From: Candidatus Peregrinibacteria bacterium RIFOXYA2_FULL_41_18
GTDB lineage: Bacteria; Patescibacteriota; Gracilibacteria; UBA1369; UBA12470
Reading direction: 5' to 3'
Assembly: GCA_001788795.1 (NCBI GenBank)
Contig: MFXH01000009.1
Coordinates: 1 to 64,000, forward strand
Length of the DNA: 64,000 nucleotides
The notes beneath the pieces were generated by a model. That model was not told the origin of the DNA, ran no database searches, and was given only the letters and a program-made list of their open reading frames with translations. The position numbers were made by a program, and so were the translations under genes. Shown here one piece after another: positions 1 through 10,018 of the stretch; position 1 is the first letter of the stretch, and each line of letters begins with the position of its first letter.

Positions 1-532
1 CGCTGTCCGAGTCTATCCATTCAGAGTTGTTTGTAGAGAATACATCTTCCGTGTCAGGGTATCCATCATTGTCGTCATCGGGATCTTCTGTGTTCCCAAC
101 TCCGTCTCCGTCAGTGTCATAATCCGCCGTAATGGTTCTTGTGATAGTGTTGTTGCTTGAATCATCCCCTTCAGATATCCATGGGGTGAGTGTAACCGAA
201 ATTTCTTGAGTCCCTCCTTTTGGATACCACGTGACGAATATTGTATCTGTTGATCCGGAAATGACCGAAATCGGTTGATCTGAACCGACTTGTCTGTCAT
301 ATGTGTTGTCCCATATTTGTATCGTTCCCAATAAATCGTTACCTGAATTATTGCTGGCGATTACATATATTGTCGCAGGGGTGTTTTCTACAAATGTACT
401 TGTAGAGAATGATACATTTCCTTCTGTAAGAAACAGGTCTCCGCCGGCCGCTATTGCGGTTGGAATTGAGAGCATCGCAATTATTAGCGGAAACAAGATT
501 GATTTAATCAATATTTTTTTTGTTGTTTCCAT
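1..532 (-). CDS. Secreted CARDB-like / thrombospondin type 3 repeat protein, partial
   Basis: This reading frame runs off the left edge, so the ORF track misses it; the listed 13..300 ORF is a shadow. The ATG at 532 opens METTKKILIKSILF, a lysine-rich N-terminus followed by a hydrophobic segment ending AIAAGG, a good signal peptide. Residues 30-130 form a beta-rich region of CARDB type (phrases such as FVENTPATIYVIASNNSG and GGTQEISVTLTPW). It ends in DTDGDGVGNTEDPDDDNDGYPD-type acidic repeats, which in the thrombospondin type 3 family bind calcium. The inferred role is an exported surface protein. The C-terminus, and with it any anchor, is not visible. Confidence 0.8.
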   Translation of the reverse strand, partial: METTKKILIKSILFPLIIAMLSIPTAIAAGGDLFLTEGNVSFSTSTFVENTPATIYVIASNNSGNDLLGTIQIWDNTYDRQVGSDQPISVISGSTDTIFVTWYPKGGTQEISVTLTPWISEGDDSSNNTITRTITADYDTDGDGVGNTEDPDDDNDGYPDTEDVFSTNNSEWIDSDS

Positions 533-557
533 GATGTTTATATTTATTTTTAGAAAC

Positions 558-3224
558 TTAAACCGGTAGTTTCTCTTGTTCTTCTTCTGCTCCTTCTTCC
601 ATCATAGCTTCTCCTTCAGGCAAGTCATCGCTTTTTACAGCATCCATGACTGATATTGAAGCGACTTTGTCGCCTTCATTCAATCTCATTACATAAACTC
701 CTTGAGTCGCTCTTCCTCTTGACGGGATTGATGCCAACGGAACTCTTATTATTTGTCCTTGTTTTGAGACAACGATAAGGTCGGATTCGGTTGCTTCGCG
801 AATTACGCTTGCACCGATTACCTTACCTGTTTTTGCTGTTATGTTAGCGGTTTTCACACCGGAGCCTCCTCTTGATTGGAATCTATAGCTTACTAGCGGA
901 GTGCATTTTCCAAGTCCGTTCTCCATAACAACCAATAGGTCTTCATTGTTATTTCTGACGATGTCCATTTGTACGCAATAGTCTCCTTCTTTAACTCTTA
1001 TACCGCGCACCCCTGTTGACGCTCTTCCCATAGATCTTACGTCAGCTTCGTCGAATTGAATGCATTTGCCTTCGTGGGTGACGATTACTATTTTATCTTT
1101 TTCTATTGTTTGTCTTACCCATTCCAGAGTATCTCCTTCTCGTAATTTTATAGCTATAAGACCGGATTTCCTGATGTTTTTGAAGTCTTCCATGTCTGTT
1201 TTCTTAACCGTGCCTTTTTTGGTTGCCATGAATAGATATTTGCCTGTCTTCTCTTCATCGCTTGTTAAAATTGATGTTATCCTTTCGTCTTCTCCCAATT
1301 GGAGCAGGTTAACGATTGGAATGCCTTTTGCTTGGCGTGAAGCTTGCGGGATTTCGTAAACCGGCAATCTGAATACGCGACCTTTGTTCGTGAAGAACAT
1401 GATGTTGTCGTGGTTCATCGCGCCTTTTATTATATCTATTTCGTCTTCCTCTTTTGTGGACATTCCGATTACGCCTTTGCCTCCGCGTTTCTGTGTGCGG
1501 AAAGAAGATGGCGTAACTCGTTTGATGTAATTCTCTTCTGTTAAGGTGATGATCATCGGAGCATTTGGGATTGTGTCTTTTTGTGAAATTTCTCCGACCG
1601 CATGTTCGACGATTTCAGTTTTTCTTGCATCTGCATATTTCTCTTTGATTTCGGCAAGTTCATCCTTCATTATTTTCAATACTTTTTTCGTGTCTTTAAG
1701 AATGCCCTCGAGTTTATCGATAAGTGCTAGTTTTTCGTTGTATTCATCTTCGATTTTCTTCTGTTCAAGTCCTGCAAGGGTTTGCAATCTCATTTCAAGA
1801 ATTGCCTGTGCTTGAAGGTCTGATAATTTGAATTTCTTCATCAAAGAAGCATGTGCATCTTCTTTTGTTGGGGATTTCTTGATTGTCTCAATAATTGCAT
1901 CGATATGATCAAGAGCTATTTTCAACCCTTCCAAAATGTGAGCGCGAGCTTTTGCTATTTTTAATTCGAATTTAGTTCTGTTTGTAATGACTTCTTTTCT
2001 GTGTTCGACGAAGTATCCTATAACCTGTTTAATGTTGAGCAAGCGAGGTTGAATTCCGTCAACCAATGCGATCATGTTCATGTTGAACGATGTTTGCATC
2101 GGGGTCATCTTATAGAGCTGATTTAGGATCTTTTTCGGATAAGAATCTTTTTTCAGTTCTATTACGATTCTTATACCTTCGCGATTGGACTCGTCGCGGA
2201 TATCTGTTATCCCTTTGATTTTTTTGTCTCTAACGAGGTCGGCTATCTTGGTAACAAGAGTCGATTTATTAATTTGATATGGAATTTCCGTAACTATAAT
2301 TTGGAATTTTCCGCCTTTTTTCTCTTCGATATCGGCCTTTGCGCGCATGACTATTCCGCCTCTACCGTTCGTGTACATATCCTTTATGGCATTCACATCA
2401 TAAATAATTCCGGCTGTTGGGAAGTCGGGTCCTTTAATGTGTTGCATGATATCTTCAATCGTGCAGTCCGGATTATCTATTACAAGCATAGTTCCGTCTA
2501 TAACTTCTCCTAAGTTGTGAGGAGGGATGTTAGTCGCCATACCTACGGCGATACCTACCGTTCCGTTAAGAAGAAGTTGAGGTAATCTTGTTGGCAAAAC
2601 AGTCGGTTCTTTGAGACGTCCATCATAGTTGTCTGTCCATTTGATTGTTTCTTTTTCAATATCTGCAAGCATATCTTCAGCCATTTTTTCCATTTTTGCT
2701 TCCGTATAACGCATGGCAGCTGCAGAGTCTCCATCTATTGAACCAAAGTTACCTTGTCCTTTTACAAGCGTATATCTCATTGCGAAATCTTGAGCTAATC
2801 TCACCATAGAGTCGTAAACTGCCGAGTCGCCATGAGGATGGTATTTACCCAAAACCTCACCGACTACGGTTGCAGATTTCCTGTATGAAGAGTTTGATCT
2901 CAGGCCAAGTTCATGCATTGCGTATAATATACGTCTATGAACAGGCTTCAATCCGTCTCTCACATCCGGTAAAGCGCGCGCGACGATAACGCTCATCGCG
3001 TAATCCAGATAACATGTTTCCATCTCGTCCGATATTTCTCTCGGTGTGCTGTTTGCGTCTATTGCAAATAACGGTTGTGGCTCGCCGGCTTCAGCCGTTT
3101 TTTCCGGTTGAGGGGTGGTGTTTTCTACTGGTTTAGTCGCTTCCGGTTTCGTTTCTTCTTTTTTTGTTTCCTCTTCAGGAGTTTTCTTCTGTTCCTTCTT
3201 AGGATCTTTTTTATTTTTCGCCAT
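558..3224 (-). CDS. gyrA: DNA gyrase subunit A
   Basis: Breakage-reunion subunit of gyrase, the A2B2 enzyme that introduces negative supercoils. After a Lys/Glu/Pro-rich N-terminal extension of about 55 residues not typical of the family, the core starts at [20 protein letters not shown]. The catalytic tyrosine lies in AAMRYTE, and the quinolone-determining stretch [11 protein letters not shown] keeps Ser and the acidic residue context of E. coli S83/D87. The GyrA box TQKRGGKG near residue 575 separates it from ParC. An acidic tail ends the protein. gyrB lies 9 kb away on the other strand. The start has no SD. Length (888 aa) is normal for GyrA. Confidence 0.97.
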   Translation of the reverse strand: MAKNKKDPKKEQKKTPEEETKKEETKPEATKPVENTTPQPEKTAEAGEPQPLFAIDANSTPREISDEMETCYLDYAMSVIVARALPDVRDGLKPVHRRILYAMHELGLRSNSSYRKSATVVGEVLGKYHPHGDSAVYDSMVRLAQDFAMRYTLVKGQGNFGSIDGDSAAAMRYTEAKMEKMAEDMLADIEKETIKWTDNYDGRLKEPTVLPTRLPQLLLNGTVGIAVGMATNIPPHNLGEVIDGTMLVIDNPDCTIEDIMQHIKGPDFPTAGIIYDVNAIKDMYTNGRGGIVMRAKADIEEKKGGKFQIIVTEIPYQINKSTLVTKIADLVRDKKIKGITDIRDESNREGIRIVIELKKDSYPKKILNQLYKMTPMQTSFNMNMIALVDGIQPRLLNIKQVIGYFVEHRKEVITNRTKFELKIAKARAHILEGLKIALDHIDAIIETIKKSPTKEDAHASLMKKFKLSDLQAQAILEMRLQTLAGLEQKKIEDEYNEKLALIDKLEGILKDTKKVLKIMKDELAEIKEKYADARKTEIVEHAVGEISQKDTIPNAPMIITLTEENYIKRVTPSSFRTQKRGGKGVIGMSTKEEDEIDIIKGAMNHDNIMFFTNKGRVFRLPVYEIPQASRQAKGIPIVNLLQLGEDERITSILTSDEEKTGKYLFMATKKGTVKKTDMEDFKNIRKSGLIAIKLREGDTLEWVRQTIEKDKIVIVTHEGKCIQFDEADVRSMGRASTGVRGIRVKEGDYCVQMDIVRNNNEDLLVVMENGLGKCTPLVSYRFQSRGGSGVKTANITAKTGKVIGASVIREATESDLIVVSKQGQIIRVPLASIPSRGRATQGVYVMRLNEGDKVASISVMDAVKSDDLPEGEAMMEEGAEEEQEKLPV

Positions 3225-3307
3225 ATGGAAATATGCTTTAAAGTTTTGCTGACTTGGGTCAATTTAACACAAACTAGTTTTAAAGGGGAGTGAAAATGGA
3301 GGAGGGG

Positions 3308-3335
3308 TTGACTTTTTCGGCAAGTAGGTTATAAT
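3308..3335 (+). promoter_or_regulatory. Promoter of the GGDEF gene
   Basis: TTGACT, 16-bp spacer, TATAAT; the ATG follows 26 bp after the -10. There is no SD between promoter and start. Confidence 0.65.
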
Positions 3336-3361
3336 TCAACCTTAGTAAATTAAATAATTTT

Positions 3362-4786
3362 ATGGTTTCAGTTCCAAATTTACCTCTTCTTCGAGAGCCC
3401 GATGACCATCTTCAGAATCTCACCAGTGGATTGAGAGTTGTCAGTTCATCCGATAAAGATGTTTTTTGTACGAGAGTTACGGTTAAACTGGCAGATTTGG
3501 TTAACAGGTTCCAACTTTTGTTACCTGCCGATCCGGATTTTGAAAAATATTTAAGGCATATAATTACTTATATCAACAGTTTCTTTTCGGTTTTTGATGA
3601 TTTTTTAAAAGGAGAAGATCATGCGGATTATCTTGCGAGATTTATGGATACTGTATATCGCCCTTTTTTCGATGTGTTGAGTAAGTTTATTGATATGCGT
3701 AAGGCTGGAGATAAGGCTGTTAATTTATTTGAGACAGTATCTGATCAGAAATTTTTTAGTGAAGGTGTATCTGATTTCAAAACTGCGGCCGATAATGCTG
3801 GTGGTAAATACGTGCATGTTTTGGCTGATCAAATCAATGTACGTTGTCTTGATTTGCTAAGGTCAATGCATGAGTCTAGGGCAAATATAGATTCGCTTAC
3901 GGGTGTTTACAGCAGAAGGCGTGCTTTTGAGCTTCTTCGTAAATTATTTGATTCATATGTTTCCGATCATGATGTGCAAAGTAGTGAAAACTTTGAGTTG
4001 CCTGAAAATTGCGAGGGAGAAGATTCTCTTTCTGATTCGCATGATGAGCGAGCCTCTGAATCATTGAATGATAATGATGATCATGAAAATTTAGAGTCAA
4101 TTCTTGATCAGGATTCTTTATTTTGTTCGAGTGCCGTTTCCAATGATGAGATGTTAAATAAGAAATCGCTGGCGGTTGTTTTCATAGATTTGGATCATTT
4201 TAAACAGATTAATGACGATTTCAGTCATTCGCTTGGCGATAAAGTTTTGCGTATTGTCGGCAGAGTCTTGAAAGAGTCTGTTCGTATTTTCGATGTGGTT
4301 GGAAGATTCGGAGGGGAAGAGTTTTTCTTGGCATTGGATAATATCACTCTTAATGAGGCGGTTTTGGTTTGCAGTCGTTTAAGAGAAAATTTAGATAGAG
4401 CTGTTCGAGCAGAATGTTCCGAATTGCAGGACAGGGGGTTGACCGCTTCTGTTGGAATATCTTTTTTCGGTGATAATGGTGCTATTAGGACCGCTGAGGA
4501 TCTTATCAATGCCGGTGATGTTGCGGCTTATGGTGCCAAGAAGAATGGAAGAGATTGTATTGTTCGCATGAGAGATGGGAAATTATATAAAGTAAATTAT
4601 ACTGGCGATTCTTTTAATGAAGAAGAACTGTCCATAGTCGAAGATTCCGGTACTTCCGGAAGTGGTATAGTAAGGATTCTTGATAAAGATTTTGAAATCA
4701 CAGTAAATGTTGTTGATGGCAGAATAAAGTCTTTTTCTTCAAGAGAGATCCCTAGAGTGCGTATCGAGCCCGATTATTCTATTTAG
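3362..4786 (+). CDS. GGDEF diguanylate cyclase
   Basis: Predicted to make cyclic di-GMP from two GTP. Residues 1-175 are a mostly helical, unrecognised sensory region without membrane segments. The GGDEF domain opens at IDSLTGVYSRRRAF (about 180), continues with FIDLDHFKQINDDF (about 272) and has the active motif GGEEF at about 317. An RxxD inhibitory site (RIFD) sits five residues before GGEEF, so product inhibition is plausible. An acidic, low-complexity insert of about 65 residues (200-265) splits the first helix from the first core strand. A short C-terminal extension of about 60 residues follows ASVGISFF and AAYGAKKNGRD. No EAL, HD-GYP or PilZ protein is seen in the window. The soluble location is inferred. 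Confidence 0.92.
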   Translation: MVSVPNLPLLREPDDHLQNLTSGLRVVSSSDKDVFCTRVTVKLADLVNRFQLLLPADPDFEKYLRHIITYINSFFSVFDDFLKGEDHADYLARFMDTVYRPFFDVLSKFIDMRKAGDKAVNLFETVSDQKFFSEGVSDFKTAADNAGGKYVHVLADQINVRCLDLLRSMHESRANIDSLTGVYSRRRAFELLRKLFDSYVSDHDVQSSENFELPENCEGEDSLSDSHDERASESLNDNDDHENLESILDQDSLFCSSAVSNDEMLNKKSLAVVFIDLDHFKQINDDFSHSLGDKVLRIVGRVLKESVRIFDVVGRFGGEEFFLALDNITLNEAVLVCSRLRENLDRAVRAECSELQDRGLTASVGISFFGDNGAIRTAEDLINAGDVAAYGAKKNGRDCIVRMRDGKLYKVNYTGDSFNEEELSIVEDSGTSGSGIVRILDKDFEITVNVVDGRIKSFSSREIPRVRIEPDYSI

Positions 4787-4800
4787 CCGTCTGTGGGCTA

Positions 4801-4829
4801 TTGATTATCATATAGATTTCTGCTATAAT
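4801..4829 (+). promoter_or_regulatory. Promoter of the virB4-like gene
   Basis: TTGATT, 17-bp spacer, TATAAT with an extended TGC just before the -10. The block GCTATAATTATCAGATATAA recurs exactly at the promoter near 19.04 kb. Confidence 0.75.
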
Positions 4830-4853
4830 TATCAGATATAAATCTCAATAATT

Positions 4854-7163
4854 ATGGCGGAGAAAGAGGTCAGTCCGGCGAAAAACGATCAGGCTGTTTC
4901 TCAGGGTTCGGCTCTGGTAGCCGAAAAACCTGCTATTGATAAGCCTGTTTCCGGTGGCGAAAAGGTTGTTGCTATTCCGGCTAAGGAAGATGCGAAAAAA
5001 CCTGTCGATGCCGCTAAATCTATCAAAACAGAGTCTGCAAAGAAGGCTTCAATTGTTGATAATTTGAGAGAAAAGTTATTTGGTGCAAAGAAAACATCTG
5101 CTTTGGCTACATCTGAATCTGGCAAGGCGCAACAAGGAGAAGTTTTGACACCGCAAGAGAGGAAGGAAGTTTTGGATGCCGAGAAGCTTTATAATGACGG
5201 GTTGGCTTCGATTAGGGATTTGATTTCACCGGCGTCTTTTGAGGTTGCGTATGATCATATGAGGGTGGAAGGTTTTTATGCTCAGAGCTATTTCGTATAT
5301 GCATATCCGAGATATTTGGATACGAATTGGTTGTCTCCGATTGTGAATTTTGATGTTACGATGGATATTTCTCAATTTATTTATCCTATTAATTCGGCTG
5401 AGATAATGAAGGTTCTCAGGCGAAAAGTTGCCCAGTTTCAAGCTTCGATTCGTATGAATCGCGAGAAGGGCAATGTGAGCGATCCTGCGCTTGAAACTGC
5501 GCTTGAAGATGCGGAGCAATTGAGAATCGAATTGCAAAGGGGACAGGAGAAATTCTTTCAGTTCGGTATGTATTTTACGGTTTATGCGGATAGTATTAAG
5601 AAGCTCAAAAAAATCACAAAACAACTTGAGAGTTTGTTGGGAGGAAAATTGATTTTGACCAAGCCGGCTTATTTGCAAATGGAGTATGCTTTTAACTCAA
5701 CAATTCCTATCTGTTTGGACGAGTTGAATGTTGTTAGAAATATGAACACTTCGCCGTTATCTACGACGTTCCCGTTCATTTCTTCAGAGCTGACTTCCAA
5801 TGATGGTATTTTGTACGGATTGAATAGGCATAATGATGGGCTTGTGATTTTCGATAGGTTTACTCTTGAAAATGCGAATTCCGTTGTGTTTGCCAAGTCA
5901 GGTGCCGGTAAATCTTATGCGGTTAAACTTGAGATTTTGAGGTATTTGATGATGGGCGTTGATGTTATCGTTATTGACCCTGAAAACGAGTATAAGGCGC
6001 TTTCCGACTCTGTTGGAGGCAGTTATATGAGGGTTTCACTTAATTCGGATAGAAGAATCAACCCTTTCGATTTGCCAAAAGCGCTTGAGGGTGAAGAGGC
6101 TAAACCCGGTGATTTGCTAAGATCGGTTATTATGGATCTAACCGGTTTGATGAAGTTAATGCTTGGAAGTTTGACGCCTCTCGAGGCCAGTTTGCTCGAT
6201 AAGGCGCTCATAGATGTTTATGCGACAAAAGGTATTACGATGGATACACCTGATCCTTCTGTTTTCACTCCGCCGACTATGGAGGATTTGTATGCAGTGT
6301 TGTCTTCTATGGAAGGTGCTGAGCAGATGGCTCAAAGGGTTCAGAAATACACTACCGGTACTTTTGCTGGGTTGTTTAACAAGCCGACAAATATTGCGCT
6401 TGATAACGGACTTGTGGTGTTTTCCGTCAGGGATCTTGAGGATGAATTACGTCCTGTCGCCATGTATGTAATTCTTGGATACATTTGGAATAAAGTAAGA
6501 AGCCAGATGAAAAAAAGGCTTCTTGTAATTGATGAGGCGTGGTCGATGATGCAGCATGAAGATTCTGCAAGATTCTTGTTCGGTTTGGTTAAAAGGGCGA
6601 GAAAATATTATCTTGGAGTTACGACGATTACACAGGATGTCGAGGACTTCTTGAAGAGTTCTTACGGCAAGCCGATTATTACAAACTCGTCTATGCAGTT
6701 ATTGTTGAAACAGTCTCCGACTGCGATAGAGATTTTGAAAAAAATATTCAATCTTACGGAAGGGGAGAAGTATATGCTTCTTAACAGTGGTGTTGGACAG
6801 GGATTGTTTTTTGCCGGTCTTAAACACGTGGCTTTGCAGATAATCGCTTCTTATACTGAAGATAGAATTATTACTACAAACCCAGAAGAAATTCTTAAAG
6901 GCAGGACTGCGGATCAGAGAAATTTTGCTCCTGTGGCAGATTCTTCTTCTGCTGCCACTCCGGTGGCTGCGGCTCCAGAGGCTCCTGTTGTTGAGGAAAA
7001 GAAAGATGAAACGGTTGCACCCGCTGTTGCATCTACGTCTACTACGCCTGTTTCAGCTGAACAGAAACCTGCCGCTACTACAGCTGCAGCGCCTGCGGTT
7101 GCGCCTGTTCAAAATAATTCCGATGGGTTTGATAATACTGCGCAGTTGTTGCAGGGGAAGTAG
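4854..7163 (+). CDS. VirB4/TraC-family type IV secretion ATPase
   Basis: Hexameric motor ATPase of conjugation-type (type IV) secretion machines. Residues 1-100 are Ala/Lys-rich and low in complexity. A CagE/TrbE/VirB4-like N-terminal domain (about 105-300) precedes the ATPase core: Walker A KSGAGKSYAVKL near 348, DVIVIDPENEY shortly after, and Walker B RLLVIDEAWSMM near 555, followed by TTITQDVEDFL. A Pro/Ala-rich tail of about 70 residues ends the protein. The expected partners, a PrgI-like membrane protein and a separate TraC-like domain, lie 53 kb away in this window at 59.5-60.7 kb. It has no SD. The family call is strong; the substrate (DNA, protein or pilus) is unknown. Confidence 0.9.
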   Translation: MAEKEVSPAKNDQAVSQGSALVAEKPAIDKPVSGGEKVVAIPAKEDAKKPVDAAKSIKTESAKKASIVDNLREKLFGAKKTSALATSESGKAQQGEVLTPQERKEVLDAEKLYNDGLASIRDLISPASFEVAYDHMRVEGFYAQSYFVYAYPRYLDTNWLSPIVNFDVTMDISQFIYPINSAEIMKVLRRKVAQFQASIRMNREKGNVSDPALETALEDAEQLRIELQRGQEKFFQFGMYFTVYADSIKKLKKITKQLESLLGGKLILTKPAYLQMEYAFNSTIPICLDELNVVRNMNTSPLSTTFPFISSELTSNDGILYGLNRHNDGLVIFDRFTLENANSVVFAKSGAGKSYAVKLEILRYLMMGVDVIVIDPENEYKALSDSVGGSYMRVSLNSDRRINPFDLPKALEGEEAKPGDLLRSVIMDLTGLMKLMLGSLTPLEASLLDKALIDVYATKGITMDTPDPSVFTPPTMEDLYAVLSSMEGAEQMAQRVQKYTTGTFAGLFNKPTNIALDNGLVVFSVRDLEDELRPVAMYVILGYIWNKVRSQMKKRLLVIDEAWSMMQHEDSARFLFGLVKRARKYYLGVTTITQDVEDFLKSSYGKPIITNSSMQLLLKQSPTAIEILKKIFNLTEGEKYMLLNSGVGQGLFFAGLKHVALQIIASYTEDRIITTNPEEILKGRTADQRNFAPVADSSSAATPVAAAPEAPVVEEKKDETVAPAVASTSTTPVSAEQKPAATTAAAPAVAPVQNNSDGFDNTAQLLQGK

Positions 7164-7208
7164 GGGGAAGTAGAAGAAGTAGGGGAAGTGACATAGTTAT
7201 GTGGTGAT

Positions 7209-7256
7209 GGAGTTTTGCTAATGCAAAATGATTTGATAGTATTGCGCCGATATGAG
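7209..7256 (+). repeat. Degenerate copy of the GTTTTGC hairpin repeat (copy A)
   Basis: GAGTTTTGCTAATGCAAAAT followed by an AT-rich linker and TTGCGCC matches the left part of better copies at 26.26, 34.18, 47.09 and 53.54 kb. Its second hairpin is eroded. Confidence 0.5.
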
Positions 7257-7279
7257 TTTTTTATACAAAAAACAGCTCG

Positions 7280-7687
7280 ATGCGAGATCAAAAATGGTTG
7301 CAAAATTTGTTTGACGAAATGTGGAAAAATCATTTTTCCGATGTCCCCGTTTTGAATAATATTCTGATTAAATTTTCCAGAGTTTCAAGAACTCGGCTCG
7401 GGTCTATACGGATGACGCGTGATAAAAAGAGTTCGATTATTTTGATGAACGGCATTTTCAAAGATCCTTTAATTCCAGTTCAAGTTGTTGAGGCGGTTTT
7501 GGCGCACGAGATTGTTCATTATGTTCATGGTTTTTGTTCGCCCTTGAAGCGTGTTCATCGCCATCCTCATCAAGGTGGTGTTGTCCGAGATGAAATGATT
7601 AAAAGAGGGCTTAGGCATCAATATGAGGTCGAGAGGAGGTGGACTAAGAATAGTTGGAGGGGATTGGTGGGGAGGGGGATGAGGTAG
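7280..7687 (+). CDS. Small SprT-like / HExxH putative metallopeptidase
   Basis: A 135-aa basic protein with the zincin motif AHEIVHYVHG near residue 76 and a following His-rich stretch HRHPHQGG that could supply the third metal ligand. Layout and size resemble small SprT-like zinc proteins, though the match is short and full SprT domains are longer. There is no signal peptide or membrane segment, so it is probably cytosolic. No upstream in-frame ATG exists (TGA at 7253), so 7280 is taken as start; it has no SD. Its C-terminus is Arg/Gly-rich and runs into a low-complexity purine tract (gacagcagacagcaaggagcag). The enzymatic role is unproven. Confidence 0.6.
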   Translation: MRDQKWLQNLFDEMWKNHFSDVPVLNNILIKFSRVSRTRLGSIRMTRDKKSSIILMNGIFKDPLIPVQVVEAVLAHEIVHYVHGFCSPLKRVHRHPHQGGVVRDEMIKRGLRHQYEVERRWTKNSWRGLVGRGMR

Positions 7688-7774
7688 ACAGCAGACAGCA
7701 AGGAGCAGATGTGGTTTTGCTTGTGTTTTTTTGTTGATAGGTTGTATATTTAGCTCCTTTTTTTAAAAAAACTT

Positions 7775-8182
7775 ATGTCTAAAGGAAACGGTGAATCCGA
7801 AGAAACTGTTGAAATACTTGAGGCTGATGATGACGAGGTTACTCCTGTCGATTTTGATGGGGCTGATGATGTTGAGCTTGAAGATCCTGTGGATGTTGTT
7901 GTTAAACGAATGTTCGATTGCGCTAACTCGTTTTTGCAAGAAAATTATAATTGCTATTATTGCAAAGATGATCTTTCTGCGATTTTCCGTCGAGTTCTTG
8001 GTTCGCAAGAAATAGATGAGGTTACCGAACAACAGATTGATGCTTTTATAATTGCAGTTGTAAATAATGCAGCTGATAGCATATTCCCTGCGAATGAAGG
8101 TTCAACCTCTCTTCAGAGAATTAGGTTTGTTCAGCACTTCTTACCTTATCTACGGCAATCTTTTGGACTCGGCAGAAATTAA
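7775..8182 (+). CDS. Hypothetical acidic protein
   Basis: I do not recognise this 135-aa protein. Residues 1-40 are strongly acidic and disordered-looking. Residues 45-135 look like a compact helical domain with a CYYC pair near 62 (NCYYCKDDL), a possible redox or metal site. It converges with the S41 protease gene, and the two stop codons overlap in a TTAA tetranucleotide, which supports both gene ends. No SD. Codon use is like the neighbours. Confidence 0.65.
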   Translation: MSKGNGESEETVEILEADDDEVTPVDFDGADDVELEDPVDVVVKRMFDCANSFLQENYNCYYCKDDLSAIFRRVLGSQEIDEVTEQQIDAFIIAVVNNAADSIFPANEGSTSLQRIRFVQHFLPYLRQSFGLGRN

Positions 8183-9894
8183 TCCAGCATTTCTTCAAGC
8201 GTATCAATAGCCTCTTCCAATTGTTCGTCGTCTTCGGTTTCCGTATCGTCTTCCACGAAAACATCCGGAGTTACTCCGATCCCGTTAACGTCCACTCTGT
8301 TTGGAGTAAGCCAATGTGCGACTGTGTACTTGATGCTTGATCCGTCATAATAGTAGAAAATTTCTTGCACTGTTCCTTTCCCGTAAGATTGAGTGCCGAC
8401 GATTTCAGCAAGTCCGTACTCTTGCATTGTTGCAGCCAGTATTTCGGATGCCGAAGCGCTGTGTTCGTTTGTGAGTATGACTGTCGGATACTGTGCCAAA
8501 TCCGCAGGACCTTCCGATAAATAAATAGTATTCGAATTGTTATAGTGGATGATAACTTCGTAATCGTTTTCTTTTATGAAATTGGACATGATGGAGTTTG
8601 CCGTTGTGACGTATCCTCCCGGATTGTTCCTTACGTCGAGTATTAGGCCTTTTATATTGTGTTCTGACAATTCCGTGTCGATTGCCGTGCGGAAATCTTC
8701 ACCGACGGTTTCGCCGAAATAATCGATTTTGCAATAAAGGAATTGATTATCAAGGATTTCGGTATGTATATATTCTATTGTTATTTCTCTTCTTGTGAGT
8801 GTTATCTCGAGGGTTTGCGTTTCTCCTCGCACTAATCTTTCTATCGTTAGAATCACATCTGTTCCTGCTTCTCCTTTTATCATTGCCGAGACTTCTTCAA
8901 GGCTCTTGCCGGCAGTAGGTTCTCCGTCTACCGCTCTGATTATGTCGTCCGCTTGAAGTTCTTGTTCTTGAGCCGGCGAATTCTCGATAGTTCCCGTGAT
9001 TATAATGTCGCCATCTTCTTCTTGATCAAGATATGTTCCTATCCCGACATAATTTCCGCTAAGTGTGTCCGATAATACTTCGGCCTCAACCGGTTCGCTG
9101 AAAATAGTGTGTACGTCGTCTATTGTTTCAACCATTCCTTCTATCGCGCCGTACATGAGTTCTTCTTCGTTAAGTCCGCCACCGTAATAGTTGTTTGTGA
9201 GTTTTGTATAAACATCGGATAGAATGTCTACATATGGGATGTTTGCAATGTCTATATTATTGTATGCGAGGTAGTCTACATATTCGTCTGTTGCCATATA
9301 TCCGTCGAAGCTGTAGAGCATTTGGGCGGTTTCACCTCTTGTGATTTTTGATTGTGTGCCGAAATAATTCTCGTCTCTACCATCAATAACTCCTATAGAA
9401 AGAGCAAGCTCTATATATGGTGCATAAATGTTTCTGTATGTTAAATCCCTATATGATGTTGTCATATCTTCTTCGCTCAAATACATCGGGATTGCGAATC
9501 CTCCCCAAGTCATTATCAGTTTTGCAGCTTCGCCTTTTGTGATCTCTTTTTCAGGATTGAATGTTTTGTTTGTGCTGGTTATTTTTATAAGACCTATTTC
9601 CGCAGCTTTGTTAGCGTAAGGTGCATACCATTCATCGCCTGTAATATCTGTGAAATGGTTTTCACCCGAAGCATCTTCAGGGGTGAATCCGGCGTTTCCC
9701 AGAAGCATTTTGAAGAATTCACATCTCTTTACCGTGGAGTCCGGATTGAAATTGTCTTGTGTCGAAATTGCTCCGGCGGTTTCCAAATAAGTTATTGCTT
9801 CGTAATATTGATTGTCTTCCGTTACGTCTGAGAAAGCTGCTGTTGCTTGTAGCGGTAGCGCCAATATTATGGCTAGTGCGAAAAGTTTTTTCAT
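8179..9894 (-). CDS. SLH-domain, PDZ-containing S41 (CtpA-like) protease
   Basis: Exported C-terminal processing protease. The signal peptide MKKLFALAIILALPLQATA is followed by three S-layer homology repeats (about 20-190; FSDVTEDNQYYEAITYLE, FTDITGDEWYAPYANKA, DLTYRNIYAPYIELA). A PDZ domain (about 285-375) recognises C-termini, and the S41 core carries DVRNNPGGYVT, the nucleophile in SASASEI (about 481) and the lysine in SYGKGTVQE (about 502). An acidic tail ends it. SLH repeats usually bind cell-wall polymer, so the protease is probably tethered outside the membrane. N-terminal SLH fused to S41 is an uncommon order. No SD. Confidence 0.92.
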   Translation of the reverse strand: MKKLFALAIILALPLQATAAFSDVTEDNQYYEAITYLETAGAISTQDNFNPDSTVKRCEFFKMLLGNAGFTPEDASGENHFTDITGDEWYAPYANKAAEIGLIKITSTNKTFNPEKEITKGEAAKLIMTWGGFAIPMYLSEEDMTTSYRDLTYRNIYAPYIELALSIGVIDGRDENYFGTQSKITRGETAQMLYSFDGYMATDEYVDYLAYNNIDIANIPYVDILSDVYTKLTNNYYGGGLNEEELMYGAIEGMVETIDDVHTIFSEPVEAEVLSDTLSGNYVGIGTYLDQEEDGDIIITGTIENSPAQEQELQADDIIRAVDGEPTAGKSLEEVSAMIKGEAGTDVILTIERLVRGETQTLEITLTRREITIEYIHTEILDNQFLYCKIDYFGETVGEDFRTAIDTELSEHNIKGLILDVRNNPGGYVTTANSIMSNFIKENDYEVIIHYNNSNTIYLSEGPADLAQYPTVILTNEHSASASEILAATMQEYGLAEIVGTQSYGKGTVQEIFYYYDGSSIKYTVAHWLTPNRVDVNGIGVTPDVFVEDDTETEDDEQLEEAIDTLEEMLD

Positions 9895-10018
9895 ATTTTT
9901 GTGATTAGGTTTACGGATATGATTTATACAGGAAAGATTGATGACAGGCTAGTAATTACATTTGCAAAAGTCTGATGGACAGTATAATTTTACGGATGGA
10001 TCAATCAAAATAAAAATT

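Noticed and set aside
7252-7315. Possible frameshifted N-terminus of the HExxH gene (ATGAGTTTTTTATAC..., with a run of six A)
   Set aside because: Joining would need a +1 shift, the A-run is not in frame for a -1 slippery site, and the ORF from 7280 reads naturally.
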